From Cyanobacteria bacterium FACHB-502 (GTDB lineage: Bacteria; Cyanobacteriota; Cyanobacteriia; Elainellales; Elainellaceae): a stretch of DNA of 64,000 nt. The position numbers were made by a program, and so were the translations under genes. The notes under the pieces are model-generated. The model saw nothing but the letters and a program-made list of their open reading frames with translations, was not told the origin of the DNA and made no database searches. The stretch's first letter is position 1. Every line of letters starts with the position of its first letter. Of this stretch, positions 20,101-28,975 are shown one piece after another. Location of the stretch: the NCBI GenBank assembly GCA_014695325.1, contig JACJNZ010000055.1, forward strand, positions 1 to 64,000, written 5' to 3'.

Positions 20101-20273
20101 AACTGCTGACCACATTCCTGCTGTAAAACTGCTTCCCACAGATCCTCCACGATCCGCAGTCGATGACGCAAAAATAAATCAGAGGCACTATCAACCGTCA
20201 TATCGTCAAATTCTGCCTCGGTCAGAGTGTTAGAAGGAAAAGCGTCGTCTGAAGGATGCAGGGTGGAGCTCAT
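17193..20273 (-). CDS. ppc: phosphoenolpyruvate carboxylase
   Basis: PEP carboxylase (1026 residues), adding bicarbonate to PEP to give oxaloacetate; in cyanobacteria it feeds amino acid synthesis from 2-oxoglutarate. Catalytic motifs are [13 protein letters not shown] (N-terminal active-site His), [26 protein letters not shown], and the family C-terminus RNTG. Length is usual for cyanobacteria. It is transcribed divergently from the recombinase gene. Confidence 0.98.
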   Translation of the reverse strand: MSSTLHPSDDAFPSNTLTEAEFDDMTVDSASDLFLRHRLRIVEDLWEAVLQQECGQQLVDLLHQLRLIYAKKEGVQEAIESSALKVIEALDLNEAIRAARAFALYFQLINIVEQHYEQRGQQQQYRAAYEQAGGRSLVFNATPSTLEDAESNGSNLHADLLERTLHDSSERREAVTLQGLLPRLRALNVPPRLIQQIIDNLDVRLVFTAHPTEIVRHTIRDKQRRIANILRQLDRAEENLKVVGLSSSWETEDLRDRLTDEIRLWWRTDELHQFKPTVLDEVDYALHYFQEVLFDAIPQLYQRFNRSLKATFPDLRPPKYNFCKFGSWVGSDRDGNPSVTPEITWKTACYQRNLVLSKYINSVKNLINLLSMSLHWSDVLPELLESLEQDQVQLPEVYEQHAIKFRQEPYRLKLAYIQKRLENTLERSQQLYNSDYLQAKAIEETPTTFYRSGTDFLAELQLIQRNLKETRLDCREMDHLICQVEIYGFFLAHLDIRQESNRHSDTLTEIIDYLQILPTGYSDLPEDQRIIFLATELQTRRPLIPSELPFSEKTKETIETLRMVRRLQQEFGTDICQTYIISMSHHVSDLLEVLLLAKEAGLYDPATGTGTLHVVPLFETVEDLQRAPAVMQRLFELPFYRASLSGDYAGREAESSNPVKPLQEVMLGYSDSNKDSGFLSSNWEIHKAQQALQMIAEQYGVALRIFHGRGGSVGRGGGPAYDAILAQPGRSIDGRIKITEQGEVLASKYNLPELALYNLETVTTAVLQASLLKSGFDDIEPWREVVEELADRSRIHYRKLIYEQPDFLDFFLSVTPIEEISQLQISSRPARRSGGQKDLTTLRAIPWVFSWTQTRFLLPSWYGVGTAIQSFLEEEPEENLKLLRYFYYKWPFFKMVISKCEMTLSKVDLTIAHQYVQELSPPEDLERFERVFEQIASEYHLTRDLVLIITGHKRLLDGDPDLQRSVQLRNSTIVPLGFLQVSLLKRLRQHKSSSSGVIRSRYSRGELLRGALLTINGIAAGMRNTG

Positions 20274-20626
20274 AATCTATCCGCGCAAGATCATTTGATA
20301 ATTCTAGGGGTTTTATTCCTGCAAATCCAGATTTTTCGCAGGTTGGCGGGGTAAGACGCAGTTCAAGTTAAGAAGTTCTAACTTTCTTAAGTTTTCTGCT
20401 CGATCGCTTAACGCTCAATCAATTCTTCGAAGGAACAATTTTATGTTGAAGCTTCACAACGCTGTGCTGTACCTAATTTTCTCCAAGCAAAAACTGCTTC
20501 GCATCGCTCTTTTTCCTCCCGATTTTGGCTACTCTATACACGACTCTGTACACAGCATGACTTGTACACAACACGACTTGTACACAGACGCTAAAAGAGC
20601 TTTGTTTTAGTCGATAAAAAGCCACA
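20274..20626. other. divergent intergenic region, ppc / recombinase
   Basis: A 353-base spacer. The ppc-proximal half is AT-rich and shows nothing clear. The recombinase-proximal part contains the TGTACA repeat array. No ORF is convincing. Confidence 0.6.
20535..20590. repeat. TGTACA iteron-like array before the recombinase gene
   Basis: The self-complementary hexamer TGTACA occurs at 20547, 20563 and 20579, exactly 16 bp apart, each followed by CA. A degenerate copy (TATACA) lies at 20535. The 16-bp unit is close to tgtacacaacacgact. The array ends about 37 bases before the recombinase ATG, where an operator would sit. Confidence 0.85.
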
Positions 20627-21976
20627 ATGACCGCTTATTCAAGCATCGACTCTGGAATCGTGCTGGCTTACGCTTACACCGATCCACTCTTTGAGGCAGT
20701 GCCCGATCGAGCGATTTGGGGCAGAACGATCGATCGCATCTATCAGGATTTGGGGGGCGCAAAACAGGCTTCCGCTGAAAGCAATCGACCGCAGCTTCAG
20801 CAGCTTGTGCGCGATTGTCAAACTGAAACGGTCGCTTGTGTGCTGGTGCGTCATCTGGAAGAACTGGGCGACAGTGTAGAAGAGGTGGGCGAGCGCCTAC
20901 GGGAATTTGAGCAGCTTGACATTCCTCTGATTGCGATCGCAGAACCCATTGGATCAGTCGATCAGCCCCTACGTCGATCGGATGTGCTGCATCTGCTGCA
21001 AACGGTTCAGCAAAGCCATGCTAGCCGCAAGCTGAAGCGGGGTCATGCCCAAAATCGCATCAAAACCCTGCCGCCTCCCGGCAAAGCTCCCTACGGCTAT
21101 CGGCGTGGCAAAGACCGCTACACGATCGATCGCAGTACGGCTCCCGTGGTGAAAGATTTCTTTGAGCACTTTTTGCTTTATGGCTCCTTGCGAAGCAGCG
21201 TGCGCTATCTGCAAAAGAAATACGGCAAAAAAATTTCGGCTTCCACGGCAAAACGCTGGCTAACCAGCCCGGTGTATCGCGGCGATCTGCGCTACCACAA
21301 CGGAGAAACGGTGCAGGATACCCACGCGCCCATTTTGTCACGAGACGAAGCGGCTCAGGTCGATCGCCTGCTGCGGCGCAATCGGCGAATGCCTGCTCGC
21401 TCTGCCAGTGCCCCGCGATCACTGTCGGGACTCGTCACCTGTGCCAACTGCGGATCGGCGATGAAAATCAGCCGTGTCAAAGCAACTCGCGCTCACCCGG
21501 AATATCTGTATTTGCGTCCGGTGAACTGTGAACATCAGCCCAAATGCCGCGCCATTCCTTATCAGAAAGTGTTGGAACGCACGATCGATCGCGTTTGTCA
21601 GGATCTCCCTCAGGCAGTAAACACCGCACCCCTTCCCGATATTGACGGTATTCAGCAAGGCATCTCAGGCCAGATCAGTGCCAAACAAGCCATCCTCGAA
21701 CAGTTGCCGTCTCTGGTGCAGCAAGATATTTTGGACTCAGAAACCGCTGACCTTCGCGCCTACAAACTGCGAACCGAAATGGCAAATCTCCAGGTAAAGC
21801 TGGCACAATTGCCTCCAGTGAACCTGAAAACGATCGCTCAAGTGGTTTCAATCCCCCAATTCTGGCTGGATCTATCCGAAGCCGAACGCCGATTTTATTT
21901 CCGGGAGTTTATTCGCGAGATTCAGATTATTCGTGAAGAGAACAATTGGCAGATTAAGCTGGTATTTATTTTTTAG
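20627..21976 (+). CDS. large serine recombinase family protein, catalytic residues apparently lost
   Basis: A 449-residue protein of the resolvase/XisF type. It has an N-terminal resolvase-like domain (about 10-130), a recombinase domain (LPPPGKAPYGYRRGKDRY at about 145; STAKRWLTSPVYRGDL), a zinc ribbon (TCANCGS ... C ... C, about 270-305) and a C-terminal coiled coil. The usual nucleophile region (Y-x-R-V-S) reads AYAYTDP with no serine, and the DRLxR arginine motif reads LEELGDS with acidic residues. This suggests a chromosomal, domesticated DNA-binding protein more than an active recombinase. There is no att site or phage gene nearby. Confidence 0.8.
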   Translation: MTAYSSIDSGIVLAYAYTDPLFEAVPDRAIWGRTIDRIYQDLGGAKQASAESNRPQLQQLVRDCQTETVACVLVRHLEELGDSVEEVGERLREFEQLDIPLIAIAEPIGSVDQPLRRSDVLHLLQTVQQSHASRKLKRGHAQNRIKTLPPPGKAPYGYRRGKDRYTIDRSTAPVVKDFFEHFLLYGSLRSSVRYLQKKYGKKISASTAKRWLTSPVYRGDLRYHNGETVQDTHAPILSRDEAAQVDRLLRRNRRMPARSASAPRSLSGLVTCANCGSAMKISRVKATRAHPEYLYLRPVNCEHQPKCRAIPYQKVLERTIDRVCQDLPQAVNTAPLPDIDGIQQGISGQISAKQAILEQLPSLVQQDILDSETADLRAYKLRTEMANLQVKLAQLPPVNLKTIAQVVSIPQFWLDLSEAERRFYFREFIREIQIIREENNWQIKLVFIF

Positions 21977-22024
21977 AATTCCCCTGCTGGATCTCACCCG
22001 ACTATACGGCTTCGCTAAAGCTGT

Positions 22025-22696
22025 TCACGGCAAACCATCTTCAATTCGTTTCAGTGCATCTTCTGCTGCCTGTGTATTTGCGGCCTCTTTACTGCCTCCC
22101 CTGCCTTCACCAAAAACTTGCTCTCCGATATACACCCGTGCTCTATACAGGGGTTCATGATCAGTTCCTCCAATTCTTTTCGGAACATATTGAGGCAGCG
22201 TTCCAAATTTGAGCTGGGCTAATTCCTGAAGGCGGCTCTTAGGATGTTTATCTGCTCGACTTGAAAGCACTCTAAACGGCACTCCGTCAAACAGATTGTG
22301 AATATGAGGACGTAGCATTCTGAGCTGTTTTTGGCGATCGAGATAGTAGGCTCCCACAACAGCTTCAAAAGTGCTGCTCAGTAATCTTGCCTTTTGCCGA
22401 CCTGTTTCGCTTTCGCCTTCGCCTAATCGCATTCTGTCAGCTAGACCGATCGCGATGGCAAACTGGGCGAGCTGTGCTTCATCCACCAGGGCAGCCCGAT
22501 AGCGAGTCAGTTCACCCTCTTTCAAGTTTGAAAAACGCTCATACAGATACTCGCCACTTAAAAAGTTGAGAACGGCATCGCCCAGAAACTCCAGCCGCTC
22601 ATTGTCCTGCTCGCCGGGATGTTCGTTGGCATAGGAGTCATGGGTCAGGGCTTGCTGCAAAAGCGTTTCGTCACGGAATCTCAGCAGTGGGTGCAT
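22025..22696 (-). CDS. rnc: ribonuclease III
   Basis: Double-strand-specific endoribonuclease (223 residues) acting in rRNA and mRNA processing. The signature NERLEFLGDAVL carries the catalytic acidic residues; a second acidic site lies in STFEAVVGAYYLD. The C-terminal double-stranded RNA-binding domain starts near 148 (SRLQELAQ) and ends in GGSKEAANTQAAEDAL. The gene is convergent with the recombinase gene. An IS701-type element begins only 48 bp upstream of its ATG. Confidence 0.96.
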   Translation of the reverse strand: MHPLLRFRDETLLQQALTHDSYANEHPGEQDNERLEFLGDAVLNFLSGEYLYERFSNLKEGELTRYRAALVDEAQLAQFAIAIGLADRMRLGEGESETGRQKARLLSSTFEAVVGAYYLDRQKQLRMLRPHIHNLFDGVPFRVLSSRADKHPKSRLQELAQLKFGTLPQYVPKRIGGTDHEPLYRARVYIGEQVFGEGRGGSKEAANTQAAEDALKRIEDGLP

Positions 22697-22744
22697 GGAT
22701 GATTCAAATCTTCAAATAATGACTGCGCCTTCAACAGCATATCC

Positions 22745-24135
22745 CTCTTCCATCATTTACGCAGAGTTAAATAGGATGCGGCGCAGCAGTAAGTCGTGAA
22801 TCACTGGGCAATAAAACTGCTGCACTTGCTCAATTAATCGGGCAAATCCTTGCACCAGACTTGGCAGTTGAAATACACCTAACCAGCGTTTGAGCCGGTT
22901 GAAAGCAATCCACGGTTCAAGTACCAAGCGCAAATTGTTGAGCAGGTTTTTCCATCCCCGTTGCTTGTCCCACCACGGATGTTGAGTAAACACCTGATGC
23001 GACAAGGGACATTCTCGGTTAAATGCATCGGCAAATAGACTGACCATCGTGAAGGCACTCATGACAATCTCCCACCACCGCTCGATCTGCTTGTAGTCGG
23101 TCACTCGAAAGTCTGCCCAACCCAGAGCATCTTTACTCTGCTTGAGTCCATACTCAATCCAAGTTCGAAAGCCATAGTGGTCGCCAATCTCCTTGAGTTT
23201 GATGGCTGGCGCAGCAACCAGGAGAAACGAGGTGGAGTTGTCCGGTAACGTTTGCGGGTCTGTCGTCAATAACCAATATTGCTTGCGACGACGTTTGCCA
23301 TAAATCACCTCTGCCATGTAGCGTGTTTCCCTGGTGCCATTGCTAAAGGTGCGCTCAAAGCATTGCCAAGGCTCTTGATAAACTTCCTCTTCCTGAGGCA
23401 ACCACAACCCATGATTACTGCGAATCGCCAGAATATAGGGCAGTTTCAACTCGTCTAGCACATTCACGAAGTTGACTTTGCTTTCACCGTACAAACTATC
23501 TGCCAGCACCAGTTCAAAGTGAAATCCCATTGCTTGCAATTGTCGAATCATTCGGGCAGCAATTTGCGGTTTGCTTTGATAGTCATCCGTTGCTTTGAGT
23601 CGCTCCTTGGGTTTGTAGACGTCAAAGCTTAACGGTAGGATCATGCCCTGAAATAGCCCGTAAGCAGTGACCGCAACAATTCCATTTTCCTTCTTGCCCA
23701 CGTTGCCAATGTATTGTCGTTTGACGTAATCGGTGTGGTTGCCTTTTTTGCAATCTCCGGTTTCATCAATCAGCAATATCATGCTTTGCTCATTCACCAA
23801 TTCCAGAATCAACTTGAGTCGAGTTTGTCGCAATCGAGCAACCGACCAGGGAGACTTCGTCAACACGTGATGTAAGCCTTGTTCATTGTTTAACCCAACA
23901 ACTTTGGCAATGGCAGGTAAAGTCTTGCGCTTGAGCTCTGAGATCATCCCGACGTGCAGGTATTTGAAGGACTCGAAGCTCCGCACTTCAGGAAATAAGT
24001 CAGCGTACATTTCACAATACTCATCCACAAATCGCAGGGTAGGACGAGCCGCACGGGGGTCAACCATCACTGAGCCAGACCAAGTACATTTACTCTTCCA
24101 GTCTAATTATTCCTTCCGTATATGATGGAAGAGGA
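22745..24135 (-). mobile_element. IS701-family insertion sequence
   Basis: A complete element of about 1.39 kb. Its ends carry a 13-bp perfect inverted repeat: cctcttccatcat at 22746-22758 and atgatggaagagg at 24122-24134. A 4-bp direct repeat ATAT (22741-22744 and 24136-24139) flanks it and may be the target-site duplication. It holds one intact transposase gene. Its right end abuts the left end of an IS630-type element. Confidence 0.85.
22757..24070 (-). CDS. IS701-family transposase
   Basis: DDE transposase of 437 residues, in one intact frame. The first catalytic Asp lies in ILLIDETGDCKKG (about 130), the second in LVLADSLYGE, and the Glu region in WIEYGLKQSKDALGWADFRV. Length and motif order match IS701 transposases common in cyanobacteria. 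The gene fills its element and its stop overlaps the inner edge of the left terminal repeat. It looks functional. Confidence 0.92.
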   Translation of the reverse strand: MMVDPRAARPTLRFVDEYCEMYADLFPEVRSFESFKYLHVGMISELKRKTLPAIAKVVGLNNEQGLHHVLTKSPWSVARLRQTRLKLILELVNEQSMILLIDETGDCKKGNHTDYVKRQYIGNVGKKENGIVAVTAYGLFQGMILPLSFDVYKPKERLKATDDYQSKPQIAARMIRQLQAMGFHFELVLADSLYGESKVNFVNVLDELKLPYILAIRSNHGLWLPQEEEVYQEPWQCFERTFSNGTRETRYMAEVIYGKRRRKQYWLLTTDPQTLPDNSTSFLLVAAPAIKLKEIGDHYGFRTWIEYGLKQSKDALGWADFRVTDYKQIERWWEIVMSAFTMVSLFADAFNRECPLSHQVFTQHPWWDKQRGWKNLLNNLRLVLEPWIAFNRLKRWLGVFQLPSLVQGFARLIEQVQQFYCPVIHDLLLRRILFNSA

Positions 24136-24136
24136 A

Positions 24137-24913
24137 TATAGCAATCGAGGGGTTGGTTAGGACAGGTGTCTAAAGGCATTATCCATCACGACGACTCGCC
24201 CTGGCTTCAACTGCCCGACCAGACATTGCTGTATCCAGGTTTCCACCAAAGCCGTATCACAGTAACCCTTGAAGGTCAGCGGTGCCACCACTTGACGATG
24301 ACACCAAGCAGCAATCATACTGACCCGCTGGGTGCGGTGCCCTAACTTCAATGCCTCAACCCGCTCAGATTGAGCATACCAACGTAGGCATAGTCTTCCG
24401 TGTCATCCCCCCCTGCTTCATCGACGTAAACCAGTTGTTCTGCTGCATACGTTTGCAAATGAGCTAGGAAGGCTTGCTGTTGCGCTTCATCCCGCTCTTG
24501 ATAGCCATCGCTCTTTTTTTACGAGTGAAACCAATCCGCCTGAGGGCCTTGCTGATGGTGTGGTCACTAATCGATTCATGCCACTGCGCTGCCATCCCCT
24601 TCTGGGTCAAATGTCCATGCTCAGAGGCAAAGGTTCGAAATTGCTCCAAATCGGCGATCTTCCCTTGAGGACCCCGTCGGTAAGCGCGAATGGCACTAAC
24701 CGAACCCGTTTCCTCCCGTCGTTTGAGCCATAAGTCGATCGTGTTGCGACTGATGTTAAACAAGCGGCTGACGTGAGTTTTGCAGTATCCGATATCAATG
24801 GCATCGAGCACTTTTTGACGCAGGTCATCGCTGTAGGGACTCGGCATGACAGGAGTGTTGAGTGAGGAGAGATACCTCTATATTCTGTCCTAATCAACCC
24901 CTCGATCGCTATA
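24137..24913 (-). mobile_element. IS630-type element, internally deleted and decayed
   Basis: About 0.78 kb, bounded by nearly perfect terminal inverted repeats of about 28 bp (left tatagcaatcgagggg..., right ...cccctcgatcgctata). IS630/Tc1-type elements insert at TA, and TA lies at both edges. The element is shorter than a full IS630 because the transposase loses its C-terminal third directly before the left repeat. The right end abuts the stop codon of the TIGR03943 gene. Confidence 0.75.
24157..24847 (-). pseudogene. IS630-type transposase remnant
   Basis: The N-terminal helix-turn-helix part is open from 24847 to 24464 (MPSPYSDDLRQKVLDAI ... SRNTIDLWLKRREE). A run of seven A near 24520 could be the usual programmed frameshift, leading into AEQLVYVDEAGG. 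Two further frame breaks are needed after that: one in a G-run near 24408, and one near 24385 before WYAQSERVEALKLGHRTQRVSMIAAW. The frame then ends at MDNAFRHLS, just after the second catalytic Asp, so the final Glu region is missing. It cannot make an active enzyme. Confidence 0.8.
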
Positions 24914-25699
24914 TTAGTAGTCGTAGGGATTTTGCGGTTTAGGAATCGCCTGAAGCCGCTCTGCCTGGATCACAAGCTGCCGCTTATTGTCGATCGTCTC
25001 TGTAATCATCTTGCCCTCTACTCGAAACCACTGATCTGCGGGGTAAGCGGCACGGCTGCCAGCAAGCTTCACAGGCAAACCGACCGGATACACATCCGCA
25101 GCACAGCAGGTAATCACGAAGCGAGAAATCATCAGATAATCATCTGGCAAGCTGGGCAGGTGAATCGCAAATCCATCGACGTTTGCTTTTTGCCCTTTGT
25201 AAGCATCCGGTTCGGGGTACACATTCAGTGTTCGCACCCATTCGATGATCGATCGGTCTTCGGGACGCTTATTGCCGCGAAAGGCTTGGGGCTGCGATCG
25301 GGTCATGCTCAGCGTGTCAGTTACGCCTCGATTAAGAGCAACATCGCTGGCAAACGGCTGGGGCGTAAACTGCAAGCCAAACAGTGCGACAGCTAACAGT
25401 AAGCCGCTACTCCATCCCGGCGGAAACAGGGAAAAGTGAGCGGGCATTGCCGTGGGTCTAAGCCGATTCGAGCGACGCATTCGCCAGAGAAACTGCCCCA
25501 GTTTGTACAGACCCAATCCCACCAGAAAAAATCCGGCAGAATATGCCAGCCAGATATAGCCCGGATGCAGCAGCACGTTAATTTTGCCAGTCAGCCAATA
25601 CTTTAGCAGCAGCGCACCCCAAGCAAGAATTGCCAGCACATCCAGCAGGGGTTGCAGCCAGAGCAAGCGAGGAGCGATCGGCTTTGAACTTAGGGTCAT
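24914..25699 (-). CDS. TIGR03943-family membrane protein (YcgQ-like)
   Basis: A 261-residue protein. Two or three N-terminal hydrophobic helices (about 12-110) precede an extracytoplasmic domain with ISRFVITCCAADVYPVG, typical of TIGR03943. Members pair with a permease of the DUF318/UPF0718 type, encoded here by the next gene upstream on the same strand. The transported ligand is not established. The TAA stop directly abuts the IS630-type element, so the last residues (PKPQNPYDY) may have been altered by insertion. Confidence 0.85.
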   Translation of the reverse strand: MTLSSKPIAPRLLWLQPLLDVLAILAWGALLLKYWLTGKINVLLHPGYIWLAYSAGFFLVGLGLYKLGQFLWRMRRSNRLRPTAMPAHFSLFPPGWSSGLLLAVALFGLQFTPQPFASDVALNRGVTDTLSMTRSQPQAFRGNKRPEDRSIIEWVRTLNVYPEPDAYKGQKANVDGFAIHLPSLPDDYLMISRFVITCCAADVYPVGLPVKLAGSRAAYPADQWFRVEGKMITETIDNKRQLVIQAERLQAIPKPQNPYDY

Positions 25700-25737
25700 A
25701 TCAATCGGAAAAGAGAAAACGTCTGCAACAGAAAAAG

Positions 25738-25771
25738 TTTGGTTCAGGGCTAGCTTTGGTTCAGGGCTAGC
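25738..25771. repeat. exact 17-bp tandem duplication over the permease stop
   Basis: tttggttcagggctagc occurs twice without a gap (25738-25754 and 25755-25771). The second copy contains the stop codon of the permease gene and reaches into its last sense codon. Confidence 0.9.
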
Positions 25772-26807
25772 TAACGTAGAGATTTACTAGCAACGCTATC
25801 AGAAACGTCATTTGCCCCGCCAGCAAGAAGAGGTAAACGATCGCCCTTGTCCGAAACACCGACAGCAGCAGCGCAATATTCTTCAAGTCGATCATGGGAC
25901 CAAAGATCAGAAACGCCAGCAGCGATCCAGTGGTAAACGTCGAGGCAAACGACAGCGCAAAAAAGGAATCCACTGTCGAGCAAATCGACACTATGCAAGC
26001 CAACACCATCATTGCCACGATCGAGCTAACCTGCCCCTGTCCCAGCCCCAGCACCACTTCACGCGGAACTGCAATTTGCACGATCGCCGCTACCGCACTT
26101 CCCAAAATCAAAATGCCACCCAGTTCGCGCAATTCTTGAATAATGTTATCTACCATCAGCCGCAGGCGATCGGCAAAGGGCTTTGACAAAACAGGATTCT
26201 CTGGCAGTGCAGCCATCGCAGCCAGATTGCCGTCTAAACGAAAAGGCTGCTCCTGTTGTCCCAGAATGAACGTGCCGGACTGGAGCAGCGTTGGCGTACT
26301 GTTGTCCTGATGCTTGCCTTTGCCTTTTGAGGGTTTTTCGGACGGAACGGGCATCGCACGGGCGATCGCAGGCTGCATCAGCGGACGCAAATCTGCCTGC
26401 GTACTGAACACCCAGCCAATCACCGTGGCAATCAGCAGCGAACAGCCCACCCGCAAAAACACTAGCTCCGGCTGATCGCGAAACGCTGTCCATGTTGCCC
26501 AAAACACGATCGGATTCACCGTCGGAGCCGCCAGCAAAAAGCCGATCGCCATTGCTCCTGGCGCACCTTGCACGATCAGCCGTCGCGCTACGGGAACGTT
26601 CCCGCACTCGCACACCGGAAACAGGAAACCAATCAAACTGCCCACAAATGCTGCTAGCAGCGGGTTTTTCGGCACAAGCTGAATTAACCGCCGCTCATCT
26701 ACAAAAAGCAGCAGCGTACTGGAAAAAAGCACCCCCAGCAGCAGGAACGGAATCGCTTCAACCAGCAGGCTAAAAAAGAGCGTCAGAGCGTTGTTGAGCT
26801 GATTCAT
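25767..26807 (-). CDS. permease of the DUF318/UPF0718 family (YcgR/YraQ-like)
   Basis: A 346-residue polytopic membrane protein with about eight helices in two homologous halves. Family signatures are FPVCECGNVPVARRL (about 62) and ACIVSICSTVDSFFALSF (about 275), whose Cys residues sit in membrane helices. The central loop (about 150-215) is polar and variable. It is cotranscribed with the TIGR03943 gene, forming a two-component membrane system like B. subtilis YcgR-YcgQ. Substrate unknown; a metal or metalloid link is only a guess from the cysteines. Confidence 0.88.
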   Translation of the reverse strand: MNQLNNALTLFFSLLVEAIPFLLLGVLFSSTLLLFVDERRLIQLVPKNPLLAAFVGSLIGFLFPVCECGNVPVARRLIVQGAPGAMAIGFLLAAPTVNPIVFWATWTAFRDQPELVFLRVGCSLLIATVIGWVFSTQADLRPLMQPAIARAMPVPSEKPSKGKGKHQDNSTPTLLQSGTFILGQQEQPFRLDGNLAAMAALPENPVLSKPFADRLRLMVDNIIQELRELGGILILGSAVAAIVQIAVPREVVLGLGQGQVSSIVAMMVLACIVSICSTVDSFFALSFASTFTTGSLLAFLIFGPMIDLKNIALLLSVFRTRAIVYLFLLAGQMTFLIALLVNLYVS

Positions 26808-26924
26808 GCAGAAATAGGGAACCTAAAACAATGTAGAGAACTGTGATTACCCCAAGGGGAACGCCTTCGCATCGGTGAACTGCTGCTGAGCTATTCTACC
26901 CGATCGCCGAAACCAAACGGAGTC

Positions 26925-26996
26925 CTCCCCCTATCTCCTCACTCCGTCATCTCCCCATTTCCTCACCGCTCCACTCATCCACCCTTCTACCCCACA
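26925..26996. repeat. C/T-rich dispersed spacer repeat
   Basis: A pyrimidine-rich run built from variations of ctccccatttcctcac and ctcatccaccc fills the space next to the glmM stop codon. Similar text occurs at about 7036-7085 and 38694-38735 and, on the opposite strand, inside xdhC at 621-743. Confidence 0.6.
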
Positions 26997-28441
26997 TACT
27001 TCTGCACCGCCGCCACCAGAGCCTCCGTCCAATAATGAGTCAGCTCTGCACTCTCAGCCTCTACCATGACGCGAATCACAGGTTCCGTTCCCGATGCCCG
27101 CACCAGCACCCGACCCCGATCGCCCATTACCGCTTCTGCCTGAGCAATCTTCTGCTGAAGTGTGTCGTCCTGCTGCCAGTTGAGCCGATGCTCCCGGTCT
27201 TCCACCCGCACGTTTTTGAGAATCTGGGGATAGGTCTGGAAGCTTTGATCCACCAGTTCTGTGAGCGAAGTGCCCGCTCGCTTGATCAGCGAAGCCAGAT
27301 GCAGAGCCGTTAGTAAGCCATCGCCCGAGACGCCGTAGTGAGGACAGAGAATGTGTCCTGACTGTTCGCCGCCCAGCATGGCACCCTGCTTTAGCATTTC
27401 CGCCTGCACATACTGATCGCCTACCGCCGTCCGAATCAGCGATCCGCCCTGCTTCTTCCAGGCATGCTCAAAGCCGAGGTTTGCCATCACCGTGGAAACG
27501 ATCAGGTTATTGGGAAGCTGATTTGCCTGCCGCAACGCCTGACCCCAAAGATACAAAATGTAGTCACCATCTACAGTGCGACCTGTGCTGTCTACTGCCA
27601 TGACGCGATCGGCATCGCCATCAAACGCAAACCCTAGATCTGCGCTATGAGTCAGAACGGCAGCTTTGAGCGATTCCAAATGGGTCGAGCCGCAGTTAAC
27701 ATTAATGCGATCGCCTTTGGGTTCAGCATGGAGGCTAATCACTTCTGCGCCCATTTGCTGAAAAATGATCGGAGCGACCTGAGCCGCCGCACCCCAAGCC
27801 AGATCGAGAACAATCTTCAGACCCGACAGATTCGGGTAGGACAACAGCGGACGCCGGAGCGAGGCGAGATAATCTTTCACCAGTTCAGGACGATGGTAGT
27901 GCTGTCCCCAGGATGAGGAGAGAGCTTCTGTGCCCCAGTCTGTTTCGCCGCGCAAAGCAGACTCGATCGCTGCTTGCAGTTCGGTTGCCAGCTTTGTGCC
28001 GTTTGCGCCAAAAAACTTGATGCCGTTATCTTCGGGCGGATTGTGGCTCGCAGAAATCATTACGCCGCCGATCGCATCCGTGGCATGGGTCAGCTGAGCA
28101 ACAGCAGGGGTGGGACACAAGCCCAGATTCCACACTTCTAGTCCGGCAGCAGTCAAACCCGCGGACAGGGCCATCGCCAGCATATCGCTGGAGTTGCGGG
28201 AATCTTGACCTAGGATGATCGCACCGTGACTGCTGCTATGCAGACGAAGCACTTGCCCTGCCCAGTAGCCCACCTGAAGCGCAAGCGGCGCCGAAAGCAA
28301 ATCTCCCACCTTGCCTCGGATTCCATCTGTACCAAACAACTTGGCTGGAAGGGTCATCGCTCCCCAATTCAAGCCAGTGCTGGATAGAGCAAAGTTAACA
28401 GGAGGCGATATTTTTCCAGACGGTACAGACGATAAAACCAT
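26987..28441 (-). CDS. glmM: phosphoglucosamine mutase
   Basis: Converts glucosamine-6-phosphate to glucosamine-1-phosphate for UDP-GlcNAc and peptidoglycan. Motifs are [10 protein letters not shown] at the start of domain 1, the phosphoserine loop [15 protein letters not shown], the metal loop [14 protein letters not shown], and [14 protein letters not shown] at the end. From ATG 28441, which follows a GGAG site by eight bases, the protein has 484 residues; the frame is open from a GTG at 28483. The long N-terminal leader before LFGTDG is usual in cyanobacteria. Confidence 0.95.
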   Translation of the reverse strand: MVLSSVPSGKISPPVNFALSSTGLNWGAMTLPAKLFGTDGIRGKVGDLLSAPLALQVGYWAGQVLRLHSSSHGAIILGQDSRNSSDMLAMALSAGLTAAGLEVWNLGLCPTPAVAQLTHATDAIGGVMISASHNPPEDNGIKFFGANGTKLATELQAAIESALRGETDWGTEALSSSWGQHYHRPELVKDYLASLRRPLLSYPNLSGLKIVLDLAWGAAAQVAPIIFQQMGAEVISLHAEPKGDRINVNCGSTHLESLKAAVLTHSADLGFAFDGDADRVMAVDSTGRTVDGDYILYLWGQALRQANQLPNNLIVSTVMANLGFEHAWKKQGGSLIRTAVGDQYVQAEMLKQGAMLGGEQSGHILCPHYGVSGDGLLTALHLASLIKRAGTSLTELVDQSFQTYPQILKNVRVEDREHRLNWQQDDTLQQKIAQAEAVMGDRGRVLVRASGTEPVIRVMVEAESAELTHYWTEALVAAVQKYVG

Positions 28442-28975
28442 AAAGACCACTCCATACATCACACTCAAAGCGGAGAATAACACGGTTGCCCGCCAGGAGG
28501 AAATTCACCTCGCGGTTTAGTTTTTCTTACATTGCGCCAAATTGCGTTCAATAGGAATCAAATTCCGTTGAAATCCTGTTGGACAAAGCTGCAAATGACC
28601 TGCTTAATCCAACCCATTGCTGCCTGATTCTTAATTGCGATCGAACCTGCACAAGCCAGATACTCTCCTGGTAGCACGGACTACTGCTCAACCGGATTTG
28701 TTTCGTTAGCTTCGTACACCTTGATAACAAAAATCCTGACAACCAAAATCTTGACAACCAAGATTTAGAACAAAGCAGCGATCGAATTCTGACTGCTCTT
28801 TCCTCTAAAAATTAAACTGCAAGATTAAGTCTCTAAGAATGCTATTTCTTTCTGAAAATACCTCAGTATATCCGGAGAAATCAGTGCAAATATTTATACC
28901 CGATCGGTTGTGAGCTAATTGCGTAGGTATAACCGTATAACTTTAAGCGTTTAACTTATTGAGGAATGAGGTAGC
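28442..28975. other. intergenic region upstream of glmM
   Basis: AT-rich, no convincing gene. It contains a three-copy 15-bp repeat (28731-28775) and presumably the glmM promoter. A 70-codon frame at 28548-28757 (minus) has no family features and is not accepted. Confidence 0.6.
28731..28775. repeat. three-copy degenerate 15-bp tandem repeat
   Basis: Units ttgataacaaaaatc, ctgacaaccaaaatc and ttgacaaccaagatt follow each other without gaps. Confidence 0.75.
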
